Of a stretch of DNA of 64,000 nucleotides, positions 8,278 through 17,631 are shown one piece after another. Position 1 is the stretch's first letter; each line of letters begins with the position of its first letter. The notes under the pieces are model-generated. The model was given only the letters and a program-made list of their open reading frames with translations, was not told the DNA's origin and did no database searches. The translations under genes and the position numbers were made by a program. Source of the DNA: Methanoculleus sp. 7T (GTDB taxonomy: Archaea; Halobacteriota; Methanomicrobia; Methanomicrobiales; Methanoculleaceae); contig NZ_JALPRP010000001.1 in NCBI RefSeq assembly GCF_023195915.1, forward strand, positions 1,860,001-1,924,000, written 5' to 3'.

Positions 8278-9243
8278 TCAGAAACCTCTGTTTATGAAGA
8301 AATCCGCAATCTCAGCAAGCAGACGCTTCTCCTCCGAGGGCGGGAGGATCGAGAGCGCTTCCTTCGCCACGGCCGCCCGCGCGACGGCGGTAGCCCTGAC
8401 CTCGTCGATGACGCCTGCGTCCTTGAGCCGGGCGATCAGGTCGTCGATCTCCGCATCCGTGAGATCCCGGCGGTATGGGGCGAGGTCGATCCCCTTCTCC
8501 CGCGCCTTGATCGCGATCAGGGTCTGCTTCCCCTCCCTGATATCCGAAGCACGGTCCTTGCCGCTCTTCTCGCTACTCGCGCAGAGGTCGATGAGATCGT
8601 CCTGTATCTGGAACGCGATGCCGCTGTTCACGCCGAACTGGTAGAGGGCGTCGGCCTGGACCGGATTTGCACCCGCAAGAATCCCGCCGATGGCGGCGGA
8701 CGCACCGTAGAGCACGCCGGTCTTCTTGCCGACCATCTCCAGATACTCCGGCTCCGAGACGTCGTCCCGCGTCTCAAACGCCATATCCATGCTCTGCCCC
8801 TCGCAGATCTCGGCGCACGTCCGGGCGAGCATCTTCGTCGCCCGAACTTTTGCGGCGTCATCCGCATCCGAGAGGCAGATGAACTCAAAGGCCTGCGCAT
8901 ACAGGACATCGCCGGCAAGGATCGCCGTCGGTTCGTCCCAGACCGTATGCACCGTCGGGACGCCGCGCCGGGTGACATCCCCATCCATGATATCGTCATG
9001 GATGAGGGTGAAGTTATGCGTCAGTTCAAGTGCGAGTGCCGCCGGGAGCAGGTCGTCCGAACTTCCCCTCTTCACCGCGTCCGCGGCAAGTATGACGACC
9101 GCCGGGCGGAGCCTTTTGCCGCCTGCAAGCAGCAGGTGGGCGCTCGCCCGGAAGAGGTCGCCGTGGACGTCTCCGAAGTAGCGGTTGATCACCTTGTCGA
9201 TCCGATCGGCATTCTTCTCCAGATACTCTTCAAGCGTCGTCAT
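8278..9243 (-). CDS. idsA: Trans-polyprenyl diphosphate synthase (farnesyl/geranylgeranyl)
   Basis: The enzyme condenses IPP with allylic diphosphates to make the C15-C20 precursors of archaeal ether lipids. Both aspartate-rich motifs are present: D-D-I-M-D followed by G-D-V-T-R-R-G (first motif), and Q-I-Q-D-D-L-I-D (second motif). At 321 residues it is a normal all-alpha synthase. It follows RNase J by 10 bases and precedes gltX by 4, in the same array as mevalonate kinase, IPK and IPP isomerase, which supplies the pathway context. Product chain length cannot be fixed from the sequence alone. Confidence 0.93.
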   Translation of the reverse strand: MTTLEEYLEKNADRIDKVINRYFGDVHGDLFRASAHLLLAGGKRLRPAVVILAADAVKRGSSDDLLPAALALELTHNFTLIHDDIMDGDVTRRGVPTVHTVWDEPTAILAGDVLYAQAFEFICLSDADDAAKVRATKMLARTCAEICEGQSMDMAFETRDDVSEPEYLEMVGKKTGVLYGASAAIGGILAGANPVQADALYQFGVNSGIAFQIQDDLIDLCASSEKSGKDRASDIREGKQTLIAIKAREKGIDLAPYRRDLTDAEIDDLIARLKDAGVIDEVRATAVARAAVAKEALSILPPSEEKRLLAEIADFFINRGF

Positions 9244-9253
9244 GGTCTCCTTC

Positions 9254-10591
9254 CTACTTTATCAGCACCTTCTGCCCGTTCCGCAGGAGATGGAGGTCGT
9301 TCCCGAGGGTATAGCCGATCTCCTCCGCGAACTTCGCGTAGTCGCCGGTCATGTTGATGTCGCCGTGAGCCGGGATGACATGCTGGGGGTTTAAGAGGTG
9401 CAGGAACTCGTAGTGGTCCTCCTTGTAGGCGTGGCCGGAGACGTGCAGTTCGTCGAAGATCCGCACGCCCGCCATCTTGGCACGGGCCTCGACCAGATAA
9501 CGCTGCCCGTAGTTCATCGGGTTCGGGATCACCTTCGCGGAGAAGAGGATCTTGTCGCCCTTCTCCAGTTTGAACGGGGTATCCCCCATCACGATCCTCG
9601 TCAGGATGGCGCCCGATTCTCCCTGGTGGCCGGTGACGATCGGGAGGAACTTATCCTTCCCGGTCTTCATGATCCGCCGCAGCGTCCGGTCGACGGTCCG
9701 GCGGTTGCCGAACATCGAGAGCGTCTCGGGGAACCCGACCAGTTTCAACTGCTCGGCCGCCGAGCTGTAGCGCTCCATCGACCGTCCGAGCAGGACCGGT
9801 TTTCTGCCGATCTCATGGGCGCACTCGGCGATGGTCTTGACACGGGAGATGTGCGACGAGAACGTCGAGACAAACATGGCGCTCTTGTCGTCCTCGTAAC
9901 TCGTGATGGTGTCCCTGACCAAGTCCCGAGCGATCTTCTCGCTTGGACATCGCCCTTTCTCGCCGATATTCGTGCTCTCGACGATCAGGGCGACCACCCC
10001 TTCCTTCCCGAGCTGTCGCAGCCTGGCGAAGTCCGGCGGCTCCCCGAGCACCGGCGTCCGGTCCAGTTTGAAATCGTTTGCGTAGACGATTGCGCCCCGC
10101 GGCGTGTGCAGGACCGGGAAGACGGTATCGATGATCGAGTGCTGGCTCCGCACGAACTCGAGCGTGAGGTGCGGAGAGATCGTGTAGCGCTGTCCGGTCT
10201 TCAGGGCGAAGAGTTTATTGTTCACTCCGAACTTCTGTTCGCCTGCAATCTGCTGCCTGATCAGTTCCGAGGTGTAGGGGGTGCTGATGATCGGAGCGTT
10301 GTAGCGGTGCGCAAGTTTGGGTATCGCACCGATGTGGTCCAGATGCCCGTGCGAACAGACGATCGCCTTGACACTCCCCTCTACCGCATTCATGATGGTA
10401 TCATCAGGAATGGCTTTCATCTCGATCAGGTCCAGAGAATGCATGTTCTCAATATCAGCATCCTCGTGGATCATCACCTGGTCGAGACGCAGGCCCATAT
10501 CAAAGATGACAATCTCTTTTCCGCAGCGGACGGCAGTCATATTTCTGCCGACTTCGTTATACCCGCCCACTGCTATGATCTCAATATCCAT
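9254..10591 (-). CDS. rnj: Ribonuclease J, archaeal type
   Basis: This is a metallo-beta-lactamase/beta-CASP ribonuclease that degrades RNA 5' to 3' (archaeal RNase J). The zinc motif is H-G-H-L-D-H-I-G-A, and the beta-CASP motifs and final P-A-H-G-D are present. The start at 10591 (M-D-I-E-I-I-A-V-G-G) is chosen because an AGGAGG Shine-Dalgarno ends a few bases before it; a longer frame adds 16 residues without support. It lies between IPP isomerase and prenyl diphosphate synthase in the long minus-strand array, placing an mRNA decay enzyme in the translation/lipid operon. Confidence 0.92.
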   Translation of the reverse strand: MDIEIIAVGGYNEVGRNMTAVRCGKEIVIFDMGLRLDQVMIHEDADIENMHSLDLIEMKAIPDDTIMNAVEGSVKAIVCSHGHLDHIGAIPKLAHRYNAPIISTPYTSELIRQQIAGEQKFGVNNKLFALKTGQRYTISPHLTLEFVRSQHSIIDTVFPVLHTPRGAIVYANDFKLDRTPVLGEPPDFARLRQLGKEGVVALIVESTNIGEKGRCPSEKIARDLVRDTITSYEDDKSAMFVSTFSSHISRVKTIAECAHEIGRKPVLLGRSMERYSSAAEQLKLVGFPETLSMFGNRRTVDRTLRRIMKTGKDKFLPIVTGHQGESGAILTRIVMGDTPFKLEKGDKILFSAKVIPNPMNYGQRYLVEARAKMAGVRIFDELHVSGHAYKEDHYEFLHLLNPQHVIPAHGDINMTGDYAKFAEEIGYTLGNDLHLLRNGQKVLIK

Positions 10592-10622
10592 GTAGCCTCC
10601 TCGTAAGGATGTTTTTTTGTAG

Positions 10623-11675
10623 TTAGTCGCTGTTTTCAATCATCTCTCGGGTTAGTCCGGTTATATACGTCCGTGCGCCTCCGAGGTCCCGTATCGTCCG
10701 AGATCCCGTCAGGAACATCGCCGTCTCGAGCTCGCGGTGTATCGCCTCAACGGCCGCAAAGAGCGCGTCATCGCTCTCCATTGCCGGTTTTAGGAGGGGG
10801 AGCGCCATGCCCCCGAGATCCGCCCCGAGCGCGACAGCTTTCGCGATATCGATTCCTGAGCGCAGTCCGCCCGTTGCAATAATCGGGCTTCCTGTCGTCC
10901 GCACTTCGCAGAGGCTTACCACCGTCGGTATGCCCCAGGAGAGAAACGCCTCCCCGAGATCGGCTAACTCGAGGTCTTTCGCCCGAAGGCATTCTATCTT
11001 TGCCCAGGACGTACCTCCATAGCCGCCGATATCGATGGCGCTCGCTCCTGCTCCCCAGATCTTCCTAGCGGTTCCGGCGGATATGCCGGAGCCTGTCTCC
11101 TTCACGATGACCGGATAGGAGAACTCTTCACAGAGGTTGCGGAGCGCATCGAGGCTCCCCTCTGCGTTATGATCGCCTTCCGGCTGAATCGCTTCCTGAA
11201 GCGAATTGACGTGGATGGCGATCGCCTGCGCATCGATCATCTCGACTGCCCGCTCCGCCCACTCGATGCCGTGGTCGCGGAGTTGGATGATGCCTAGGTT
11301 CGCACAGAGGAAGGCATGCGGTGCCTCCTCTCGCACGACGACGAAGCTATCCTCCAGTTCGGGCTTTTCCAATGCCGCTCGCTGAGAACCGACACCCATA
11401 CCGAGGTTGTAGCGTTCGGCGGCACGTGCGAGCCGCCGGTTCACCTCGAGGGTGTCAGGATGTCCTCCGGTCATCGCTGCAATGAAGAGGGGGGACCCGA
11501 GTGTTGCGCCGAGGAACCGCGTCTTGGTCTCGATCGCGTCCATGTTGCACTCCGGGAGGGCGTTATGGACCAGCCGCACATCCCCGAATCCGGCGTTGCC
11601 GGCCTCAATGGGTTTTTCACAACAGATAACGAGGTGATCTCGTTTCCGTGACGACGTTATGGTCTCTCCGGTCAT
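10623..11675 (-). CDS. fni: Isopentenyl-diphosphate delta-isomerase, type 2 (FMN-dependent)
   Basis: The enzyme interconverts IPP and DMAPP using reduced FMN. Recognisable elements are R-K-R-D-H-L at the N-terminus, M-T-G-G-H with A-A at the active site, the H-V-N-S-L-Q-E-A-I-Q-P-E-G-D segment (substrate/Mg binding), V-K-E-T-G-S-G-I-S, and the flavin phosphate loop A-T-G-G-L-R-S-G. The start at 11675 overlaps the isopentenyl phosphate kinase stop as ATGA, indicating translational coupling; an open frame further upstream is antisense noise. The 350-residue length is normal. Confidence 0.95.
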   Translation of the reverse strand: MTGETITSSRKRDHLVICCEKPIEAGNAGFGDVRLVHNALPECNMDAIETKTRFLGATLGSPLFIAAMTGGHPDTLEVNRRLARAAERYNLGMGVGSQRAALEKPELEDSFVVVREEAPHAFLCANLGIIQLRDHGIEWAERAVEMIDAQAIAIHVNSLQEAIQPEGDHNAEGSLDALRNLCEEFSYPVIVKETGSGISAGTARKIWGAGASAIDIGGYGGTSWAKIECLRAKDLELADLGEAFLSWGIPTVVSLCEVRTTGSPIIATGGLRSGIDIAKAVALGADLGGMALPLLKPAMESDDALFAAVEAIHRELETAMFLTGSRTIRDLGGARTYITGLTREMIENSD

Positions 11676-12436
11676 GGTCCGCCCCTTCTGGTTACGACTG
11701 TCCCGCCATGCTCCGTCCCGTCCAGAAACCGGCCGATCTTCGAGATGTGGAAGATATGCGAATCGATGCCGGCGTCGGCGAGCGCCAGGAGTTCTGCGAT
11801 CTTTCCTTGCATGCCTCCGGTCACGTCGGTGTTTGTCGATCCGCCGATATCGAGTCTTCTCACGATATCCCGGTCGATGCGTGGGACAACCGCTCCGTTC
11901 TGCAGCACCCCGGCAACATCGGTTGCGAGCCCCACACGTCTGCCGCCGAGATCGGCGGCAAGCCGGGTCACCAGCTGGTCGCCCGACACGATGCAGGCTC
12001 CCTTCAGACGGTCCATCACCACATCGCCGTGCAGCACGGGCACAATGCCGTGTCCAATCATTTCGGCGATATGGCGGGTCTCGAACGAGGCCAAACGTCC
12101 GTCTTCGGCGAGAGCCAAGTCGAGGGGGTGGATGCCGATCGCCTCGACGCCTGCATCCCGCAGGGCGTCGACGACCGCAGCGTTCAGGCGCGAGACGGCG
12201 GTATGGGTATGATAGACCCCCGGGACGTTCTCGGAAGCGAGACCGTCGTTGATCCGGTAGCGCCGGGCCTCCGGGTGTCCGCACGACCCCGCACCGTGGA
12301 CAAGCACGAGGCCCAAACCTCTCCGTACGGCGAGCTGGCCTGCAATCTCGTGCAGGCGGGCGTGATCGATGGCGCATTCCCCCGACTTGTCGGTGATCAC
12401 GCTGCCTCCCAGTTTCAGTATCACGGTCTCAGTCAT
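11672..12436 (-). CDS. Isopentenyl phosphate kinase
   Basis: This amino-acid-kinase-fold enzyme phosphorylates isopentenyl phosphate to IPP, the last step of the archaeal modified mevalonate route. The N-terminal I-L-K-L-G-G-S-V-I-T-D-K is the ATP-phosphate loop. The segment H-G-A-G-S-C-G-H-P carries the histidine that distinguishes isopentenyl phosphate kinase from other family members, with Cys where Phe is common. D-V-T-G-G-M lies near the C-terminus. It overlaps mevalonate kinase by 8 bases and fni by 4, so the three are translated as a set. No phosphomevalonate decarboxylase or dehydratase is in the window. Confidence 0.93.
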   Translation of the reverse strand: MTETVILKLGGSVITDKSGECAIDHARLHEIAGQLAVRRGLGLVLVHGAGSCGHPEARRYRINDGLASENVPGVYHTHTAVSRLNAAVVDALRDAGVEAIGIHPLDLALAEDGRLASFETRHIAEMIGHGIVPVLHGDVVMDRLKGACIVSGDQLVTRLAADLGGRRVGLATDVAGVLQNGAVVPRIDRDIVRRLDIGGSTNTDVTGGMQGKIAELLALADAGIDSHIFHISKIGRFLDGTEHGGTVVTRRGGP

Positions 12437-13298
12437 GCTTCTCTTTTCTCGCGCCGTCTGTGTCTATGGTGGTGATGATCGCTTTTCCCTCGCAGGCCTC
12501 GATGGCTCCGGCAACCCGGCTCTTTGCGCGCCGCGGGCAGAGGGCGATGATGCTCCCGCCGCCTCCCGCCCCGGTGATCTTCGCGCCGTACGCGCCGCTG
12601 GCTCTCGCGGCAAGCACGAGTTTGCTGCTCGTGGGGTGCCCCACACCGAGCGCCTCAAGGAGAGCGTTGTTCATGTCCATGCATTGCCCCAGTTCCCGCG
12701 GGCGGTTGATGTTATGGAGGGCGGCAAGCGTCACGGCCCCGATGGCGTCCAGTATCGGGTTTGCAATCTCCGGGTGCTTCCTCTGCAGGTTCCCGACGAG
12801 TTCTACCATCTTTGCGGTGCTGTGCGGCACCAAGGTGTTCCCCACGACGATCTGCAGGCCTTGCGGCGGAAGTCTCCGTTTGGAGTTCCCGGTGATGAGA
12901 ACCATCCCTCCGTTGGTGGAGACGTAGGTGTCGGTGGGGCTTGCCCTTCCTTTCTGGACCTTCTTCTCGATGGAGAACGCCATCTCCGCGATATCCTCAC
13001 GGGTGCGCCCGAGATCGAACTCGTCGTTGATCGCACAGAGGGTCGCCACCGTCACTGCAGCCGACGATCCGAGTCCCGACGAACTCTGGAGTTGAGAATG
13101 GACGTAGACGCTACCGCGGACACCCATCCGTTTGAAACACTCGTCGATGTATGGGGACTTAGGCCGCGTCGGGTTCCGGGATTTCCTCACCGTGACAAAG
13201 ACGCGGGGCTTTATCGCCATCGCTACCCCCGGCTTCCCGTAGACCACCGCATGCTCGCCGAATAGGAAGACCTTGCCCGGCGCGCTCCATGTTGCCAA
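12429..13298 (-). CDS. mvk: Mevalonate kinase
   Basis: This is a GHMP-family kinase that makes 5-phosphomevalonate. Motif 1 is A-P-G-K-V-F-L-F-G-E-H near the N-terminus, motif 2 is S-S-G-L-G-S-S-A-A, and motif 3 is G-A-G-G-G-G-S near the C-terminus. At 289 residues it is the short archaeal form. It starts immediately after the Memo-family stop (no gap) and overlaps IPK by 8 bases. Its neighbours IPK, IPP isomerase and prenyl synthase confirm a role in ether-lipid precursor synthesis. Confidence 0.95.
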   Translation of the reverse strand: MATWSAPGKVFLFGEHAVVYGKPGVAMAIKPRVFVTVRKSRNPTRPKSPYIDECFKRMGVRGSVYVHSQLQSSSGLGSSAAVTVATLCAINDEFDLGRTREDIAEMAFSIEKKVQKGRASPTDTYVSTNGGMVLITGNSKRRLPPQGLQIVVGNTLVPHSTAKMVELVGNLQRKHPEIANPILDAIGAVTLAALHNINRPRELGQCMDMNNALLEALGVGHPTSSKLVLAARASGAYGAKITGAGGGGSIIALCPRRAKSRVAGAIEACEGKAIITTIDTDGARKEKHD

Positions 13299-14087
13299 TC
13301 ACACCACCGCTATCGCCGCATACCCCACTACCTGATCGAAGTCTCCGGTCACATCCCCGCTGGTCGTATACCGCAACAGTTCCCCCTTCGTTGCACCGAG
13401 CGATCGGCAAGCGATGCACATGGTTGCGATCGGGCCGTAGCCGCACGCCGTGGCGCCGGTCTCCCGGAGCCGGCGGTAAAATTCCGGTATATCCAGGGTT
13501 TTGAGCGCATCGATCGCATACAAGTCCTGCCGGCGCGCCACCTCGTCCGGAACATAGTGAGAGAAGTCGCTTGAGGCGACGATCCGCACGTCCCTTCCAG
13601 TGCGCTCGATTGCCTGCAACAGGTGCTCGGCAAGGCTCGCCGCCGCCTCATAACTCTGGTCGCCCATCATAACGGGCGCGACCTTCGCTCTCGGGAACCG
13701 ATACTTGATGATCGGCATCTGCACCTCGATGGAGTGCTCGCTCCGGTGCGACGCCTCATCTATCTCGATATCCAGCGCGTCGACAAACTCCGTATCGACG
13801 TCGACGATGCCAAGCGGCGTCTCCCACGGCACGGCGGAGGCACAGGTCATGTACCCCCGATGACTTGGGCCGATGACGACGAATGTGCCGTCAAAATCAG
13901 GCGGTATGGTGGAGAAGGCACAAGCTCCGGTCTCTCCCGAGTAGACGTAACCCGCGTGGGGAGAGACGATGCCCCGGGCGTTCATGCCCGGGACCCTCTT
14001 TCGGAAGAACGTCTCCAGCAGTTGCTCAAGATGCTTGGGCTCGGCAGGATAGAACATTCCCGCTACACTGCATGGGCGCATATCCAT
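13299..14087 (-). CDS. Memo-family protein (AmmeMemoRadiSam system protein B)
   Basis: This protein has the Memo1 fold, related to class III extradiol dioxygenases. Diagnostic pieces are R-P-C-S-V-A-G-M-F-Y-P at the start, V-S-P-H-A-G-Y-V-Y-S-G, I-G-P-S-H-R-G, E-H-S-I-E-V-Q-M-P and S-S-D-F-S-H-Y. In methanogens it often occurs with an AMMECR1 protein and a radical SAM protein, which are not in this window. Here it is embedded between S2 and mevalonate kinase. The ATG at 14087 is preferred over 14132 because the family begins just before R-P-x-x-V-A-G and the longer start would run into the S2 gene. Its molecular function is not settled. Confidence 0.88.
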   Translation of the reverse strand: MDMRPCSVAGMFYPAEPKHLEQLLETFFRKRVPGMNARGIVSPHAGYVYSGETGACAFSTIPPDFDGTFVVIGPSHRGYMTCASAVPWETPLGIVDVDTEFVDALDIEIDEASHRSEHSIEVQMPIIKYRFPRAKVAPVMMGDQSYEAAASLAEHLLQAIERTGRDVRIVASSDFSHYVPDEVARRQDLYAIDALKTLDIPEFYRRLRETGATACGYGPIATMCIACRSLGATKGELLRYTTSGDVTGDFDQVVGYAAIAVV

Positions 14088-14115
14088 CAACGTTGGAGCT
14101 CTTGTGCCTTCGGTC

Positions 14116-14724
14116 TTATAACTCTGTCTCAAAGTCCTCGGGAGTGAGCGAGGTGGTCACCCCGCGCAGCCGGAGCATCTCTTTGGTCAGGAGGAAGTAA
14201 ATCATCGAGAGCGCTTTTCTGCCCTTGTTGTTGGTGGGGATGACCAGGTCGATGTACTTGGTCATGTTGTTGGTGTCGCAGAGAGCGACGATCGGGATAC
14301 CGGCCTGGACCGCCTCGTTGATCGCTTGGGCGTCGCCGATGGGGTCGGTCACCACGACCACTTCAGGCTCGATGTACTTGTTCAGACGCTGGTTGGTGAG
14401 CATTCCCGGGATGAAACGGCCGATGACCGCCATGCCGCCGACGGCGTCGGCGAACTTCTTCGCCGGGTACTGGCCGTACTGCCGGGAGGTGACGACTAGA
14501 ACCTTTGCAGGTTCGTACTGTGCAAGGAACTTCGCCGCGGTCTTGATCCGTTCGTCGGTTGCCTGGATGTCCAGGATGTAGAGCCCATCGCCGCGGACGC
14601 GGTAGATGAACTTCATCATGTCCTTGCTCTTCTGCTGAGTACCGATGTGCACGCCTGCTGCGAGGTACTCCTCCACGGGTATCAGTGGCTCTTTCAGTTC
14701 GATTTCCAGTTCGTTTCCTGTCAA
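14116..14724 (-). CDS. rpsB: 30S ribosomal protein S2
   Basis: This is a small-subunit protein of the archaeal S2 (eukaryotic SA) type. The segment [11 protein letters not shown] near residue 23, D-I-Q-A-T-D-E-R and F-I-P-G-M-L-T-N-Q are typical, as is [14 protein letters not shown]. The 202-residue length is usual. It follows enolase by a single base and is part of the conserved archaeal block rpoK-eno-rpsB-Memo-mvk. Confidence 0.96.
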   Translation of the reverse strand: MTGNELEIELKEPLIPVEEYLAAGVHIGTQQKSKDMMKFIYRVRGDGLYILDIQATDERIKTAAKFLAQYEPAKVLVVTSRQYGQYPAKKFADAVGGMAVIGRFIPGMLTNQRLNKYIEPEVVVVTDPIGDAQAINEAVQAGIPIVALCDTNNMTKYIDLVIPTNNKGRKALSMIYFLLTKEMLRLRGVTTSLTPEDFETEL

Positions 14725-14725
14725 G

Positions 14726-15913
14726 TTAGATCAGCTCCTCTATGCGAATCAATTCGTTTAATTTGGCAATCCGTTCCCCGCCGACCACGCCGGTCTTGAG
14801 GAAGATACATTCGAATGCGGTTGCGAGATGCGCAATCGTCGCGTCGGTGGTCTCTCCGGACCGGTGGCTCATGACCGTCTCCATGCCGCTCTCTTGGGCG
14901 AGGTGTATCGCCTCGAAGGTGTCGGAGAGTGTTCCGATCTGGTTCGGCTTAATCAGCACGCAGTTTGCCGCGCACGTCTCGATGCCCTTCGTGATCCGTT
15001 CTACGTTGGTCACGAAGAGGTCGTCTCCGCAGATCAGGCAACGGTCCCCAACCTGTTCGGTCAGGTCGGCAAACGCCTCGAAGTCCTCCTCGAAGAGGGG
15101 GTCCTCGATGTAGATGAGGTTGTAGCGGTCGACCAGATCCGCCATGTAGGCGATCTGATCTTCGCGGGTCCGGTCGGCATCCTTGTAGTGATACTGCTTG
15201 CCGTCCCAGAGTTCGCTTGCCGCCACGTCGATTCCCATCCGGACCTCGACGTTTGTCTCGTCGGAGACGGTGGCGATTGCTTCGGTTATGATCTCAAATG
15301 CCTCGGTATCGGATATCGCGGGCGCCCAAGCACCTTCATCTCCTTTACCGGAGAGTTTGCCCCGCTTCTGCAGGATCGCTTTCACCGCCTTGTGAACGGC
15401 AGCGTTCACGAAGACGCCTTCCGATGCGCCGGAAGCCCCGGTGGGAACCACCAGAAACTCCTGAATGGATGTGGCGTTCGGGGCGTGAGCGCCTCCACCG
15501 ATGACGTTGCCGAGCGGCAGGGGCGTCTCGGCGGCAAATGCACCGCCCAGATACCGGAAGAGTTCAAGATCAAGAGACGATGCAGCCGCTTTTGCGCATG
15601 CAAGCGAGAGTGCTACCGCAACGTTCGCGCCGATTGAACTGAAGTCGGGCGTTCCATCGTTCTCCCGAAGCAGTGCGTCGAACGTGATCTGATCGCGAGT
15701 GTCCTCGCCGATGAGTGATGGAATCAGGTTTTTCTGCGCATCCTCGACAGCTTGACGTGCCGGCCGCACCTTGGCCTCATAGGTCCCGGTGCTGGCGCCG
15801 CTGGGTGCCGCCGCCCGCCCGGATCCGCAATCTGTATAGATCTCGGCCTCGACGGTCTCGTTTCCACGGCTGTCCAGGATCGTTCTCAAGATAATCTGTT
15901 CAATGGTCGTCAT
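14726..15913 (-). CDS. eno: Enolase
   Basis: The enzyme converts 2-phosphoglycerate to phosphoenolpyruvate in gluconeogenesis and glycolysis. Recognisable elements are [10 protein letters not shown] near the N-terminus, S-G-A-S-T-G-T-Y-E, the metal-binding D-D-L-F-V-T-N, and the signature [10 protein letters not shown] with the later S-H-R-S-G-E-T. At 395 residues it is slightly shorter than bacterial enolases. The start is 7 bases after the RpoK stop, with a GTGAT Shine-Dalgarno overlapping the RpoK end. Confidence 0.96.
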   Translation of the reverse strand: MTTIEQIILRTILDSRGNETVEAEIYTDCGSGRAAAPSGASTGTYEAKVRPARQAVEDAQKNLIPSLIGEDTRDQITFDALLRENDGTPDFSSIGANVAVALSLACAKAAASSLDLELFRYLGGAFAAETPLPLGNVIGGGAHAPNATSIQEFLVVPTGASGASEGVFVNAAVHKAVKAILQKRGKLSGKGDEGAWAPAISDTEAFEIITEAIATVSDETNVEVRMGIDVAASELWDGKQYHYKDADRTREDQIAYMADLVDRYNLIYIEDPLFEEDFEAFADLTEQVGDRCLICGDDLFVTNVERITKGIETCAANCVLIKPNQIGTLSDTFEAIHLAQESGMETVMSHRSGETTDATIAHLATAFECIFLKTGVVGGERIAKLNELIRIEELI

Positions 15914-15920
15914 CAGATCA

Positions 15921-16088
15921 CTACTTTCTCTTCACCGTTATAGGGATCACGCCTCGATCAAATTCTTCAAGTGCAATCTCAAGCGGCTCTCTCTTCGTCG
16001 TTTTAGACAAAACCGGTGCACCCATTGATATCTGCAGAGCACGAGCCCCTACGATCCGCGCTCGTTCGTATCGGGTATATGATTCCAT
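15921..16088 (-). CDS. rpoK: DNA-directed RNA polymerase subunit K
   Basis: This 55-residue subunit corresponds to bacterial omega and eukaryotic Rpb6 and helps assemble the polymerase. It reads [20 protein letters not shown] and continues with M-G-A-P-V-L and [10 protein letters not shown]. These are the R-A-R-x-x-G-x-R-A-L-Q and P-x-x-I-A-x-E-E family motifs. It is too short for most ORF filters. It lies between tRNA-Pro and enolase in the array. Confidence 0.95.
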   Translation of the reverse strand: MESYTRYERARIVGARALQISMGAPVLSKTTKREPLEIALEEFDRGVIPITVKRK

Positions 16089-16119
16089 CGTGCAGCCTCA
16101 AAACCAATTAATAATAAAA

Positions 16120-16193
16120 TGGGGTCGCTGAGATTTGAACTCAGGTTACAGCGTCCCGAACGCCATAGGATGTCCAGGCTACCCTACGACCCC
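16120..16193 (-). tRNA. tRNA-Pro (anticodon CGG)
   Basis: The 74-base cloverleaf reads on the minus strand. The acceptor stem is GGGGTCG/CGACCCC and the T arm is CTGAG-TTCAAAT-CTCAG. The anticodon stem TGGCG/CGCTG carries loop TTCGGGA, so the anticodon is CGG, with G37. The discriminator is A and CCA is not encoded. The 5' end is one base after the rpoN stop codon, so the tRNA is probably cut out of the rpoN-rpoK mRNA by RNase P and tRNase Z. Confidence 0.93.
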
Positions 16194-16194
16194 T

Positions 16195-16383
16195 TCACTG
16201 ATACGGATTCAGATCCTCCACCACTACCTTGTGCGTCAGTAGCATCCGCCTGCAGCAATACCGCTCCAGGCCGAGATCGTCGAGGATCCGTTTTGGATCC
16301 TCGCCCGCATCTCGCCGCTCCTCGAACTCCTTCCAGGCTGTAGAGATGACCTTACCGCATGTAAAACATCGTACGGGTATCAT
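16195..16383 (-). CDS. rpoN: DNA-directed RNA polymerase subunit N
   Basis: This 62-residue zinc-binding subunit is the homologue of Rpb10. It begins [11 protein letters not shown] and carries the paired cysteines C-C-R-R-M near the middle, giving the C-x-x-C and C-C zinc ligands. The ATG at 16383 is chosen because the family always begins M-I-P-V-R-C; the upstream in-frame ATG adds 13 unsupported residues. It sits between S9 (35-base gap) and the tRNA-Pro gene (1-base gap). Confidence 0.96.
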   Translation of the reverse strand: MIPVRCFTCGKVISTAWKEFEERRDAGEDPKRILDDLGLERYCCRRMLLTHKVVVEDLNPYQ

Positions 16384-16418
16384 AATAATGTACCTGCATC
16401 CCTTATATCTCTTTTCCC

Positions 16419-16820
16419 TCACCGGTAGGACTTCTGGAACCTTGCGCGTGCGCCTGGGCCGTGCGGCTTCTTGCTCTCCTTCTGCCGTGAGTCGTTTACG
16501 AGCAGAGTCCGGTCGTATGCCAAAAAGGCGTCCTTAATCTGCGGATCGTTGTGCCACTCCACAATGCCGCGCGCAAGCGCCGTCCGGACCGCCTCAGCCT
16601 GGCCCACCACTCCGCCGCCGGAGACGTCGATTGCCGCATCGACGCCGTCAAGCGCGTTCGGGACCAACAGGAGAGGTTCGGCGATCTTCATGCGAATCAA
16701 CTCGGTCCCGTAGACCTCCAGGGGTATGGAGTTGATGCGGACCCGGCCGTTGCCGGGTTTCAGGGTCGCCCGGGCGATTGCCGTCTTTCTCTTACCGCTT
16801 GTATTGATGATCTTTGCCAT
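16419..16820 (-). CDS. rps9: 30S ribosomal protein S9
   Basis: This is archaeal S9 (eukaryotic S16), which binds 16S rRNA and reaches the decoding site with its C-terminal tail. Family features are [10 protein letters not shown] near the start, [12 protein letters not shown] in the middle and the C-terminal [17 protein letters not shown]. The length of 133 residues is normal. It follows L13 by 14 bases. Confidence 0.97.
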   Translation of the reverse strand: MAKIINTSGKRKTAIARATLKPGNGRVRINSIPLEVYGTELIRMKIAEPLLLVPNALDGVDAAIDVSGGGVVGQAEAVRTALARGIVEWHNDPQIKDAFLAYDRTLLVNDSRQKESKKPHGPGARARFQKSYR

Positions 16821-16834
16821 TCCTTCACCCTAAT

Positions 16835-17257
16835 TTAATATTTTGCTCCGAGGTTGGTGCTTATCGCGCCGACCGTCACGTATCTCGGGCTGCTCAGCCG
16901 GTCGATGTGGGCCTGTTCCATGGACTCCCTCTCCGCTCCGGAGAGTTCCGTCGGGACGCCGACATAGACTTTGATCCGCTTGAATGCGGCGATGCCGCGC
17001 TCGCGCTTGTACGGGAGCATGCCGCGGATGGTGCGCTTGATGATGTGGTCGGGCCTGCGCGGGAAGAACGGACCGCCCTCGCGTGACCCGCGGGTGCGCT
17101 TGGTATAGTAAGCCGCGAGCACATGTGCCCGATTCCCGGAGACGATTGCCTTCTCTGCGTTCACGATGGCGATCTCCTCGCCGGCTAGCGCGCGCTGCGC
17201 AACGACGCTGGCCATCCTTCCGAGCAGTAATCCCTCTGCATCGATAACCGTAACCAT
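16835..17257 (-). CDS. rpl13: 50S ribosomal protein L13
   Basis: This is archaeal L13, an early-assembling large-subunit protein. It has [14 protein letters not shown] near the start and [12 protein letters not shown]; the central [17 protein letters not shown] is the family signature. The ATG at 17257 is preferred over a GTG at 17266 because the AGGTGA Shine-Dalgarno, which overlaps the L18e stop codon, is spaced correctly for it. Confidence 0.96.
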   Translation of the reverse strand: MVTVIDAEGLLLGRMASVVAQRALAGEEIAIVNAEKAIVSGNRAHVLAAYYTKRTRGSREGGPFFPRRPDHIIKRTIRGMLPYKRERGIAAFKRIKVYVGVPTELSGAERESMEQAHIDRLSSPRYVTVGAISTNLGAKY

Positions 17258-17262
17258 TCGTC

Positions 17263-17631
17263 TCACCTGAGGATCCGTACCCTGCTCCCCTTCGGGTTAT
17301 CCCGAATGAGGTCCTCGATGGTCATGCACGTCCCGTTGGCGCCGGTGATCTTGCTCACCGCGGCCTCGGAGAAGTCCAGCGCGGCGACCTTCACCGGCAG
17401 GTTGAGTACGCCGCTGCCGAGCACCTTGCCCGGCACCAGGATCGTCTCGCCTTCGTTCGCGTACCGGTCGATCTTGCTGAGGTTCACCTCAGCGTAGTTC
17501 TTCCGGGGCGCATCCAGCCTTCTTGCAATCTCGCGCCAGATGTTCGCCTCATGTACGCGCGACGCGTCCTTCAGCGTCACGATGAGGGCAGCCAGCCGGG
17601 GGTTCGATTTATTCTCGGTTGTCTTCTTCAT
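17263..17631 (-). CDS. rpl18e: 50S ribosomal protein L18e
   Basis: This 122-residue protein is L18e, the archaeal/eukaryotic protein related to bacterial L15. It contains N-P-R-L-A-A-L-I near the start, [12 protein letters not shown] and the stretch V-P-G-K-V-L-G-S-G. Its ATG overlaps the RpoD stop, and its own stop provides the L13 Shine-Dalgarno, so the three genes are translationally coupled. Confidence 0.96.
   Translation of the reverse strand: MKKTTENKSNPRLAALIVTLKDASRVHEANIWREIARRLDAPRKNYAEVNLSKIDRYANEGETILVPGKVLGSGVLNLPVKVAALDFSEAAVSKITGANGTCMTIEDLIRDNPKGSRVRILR

Noticed and set aside
10840-12377. Extended 584-codon form of the IPP isomerase
   Set aside because: The extra 234 codons are an out-of-frame reading of the IPK gene; the ATGA overlap at 11672-11675 gives the natural start.
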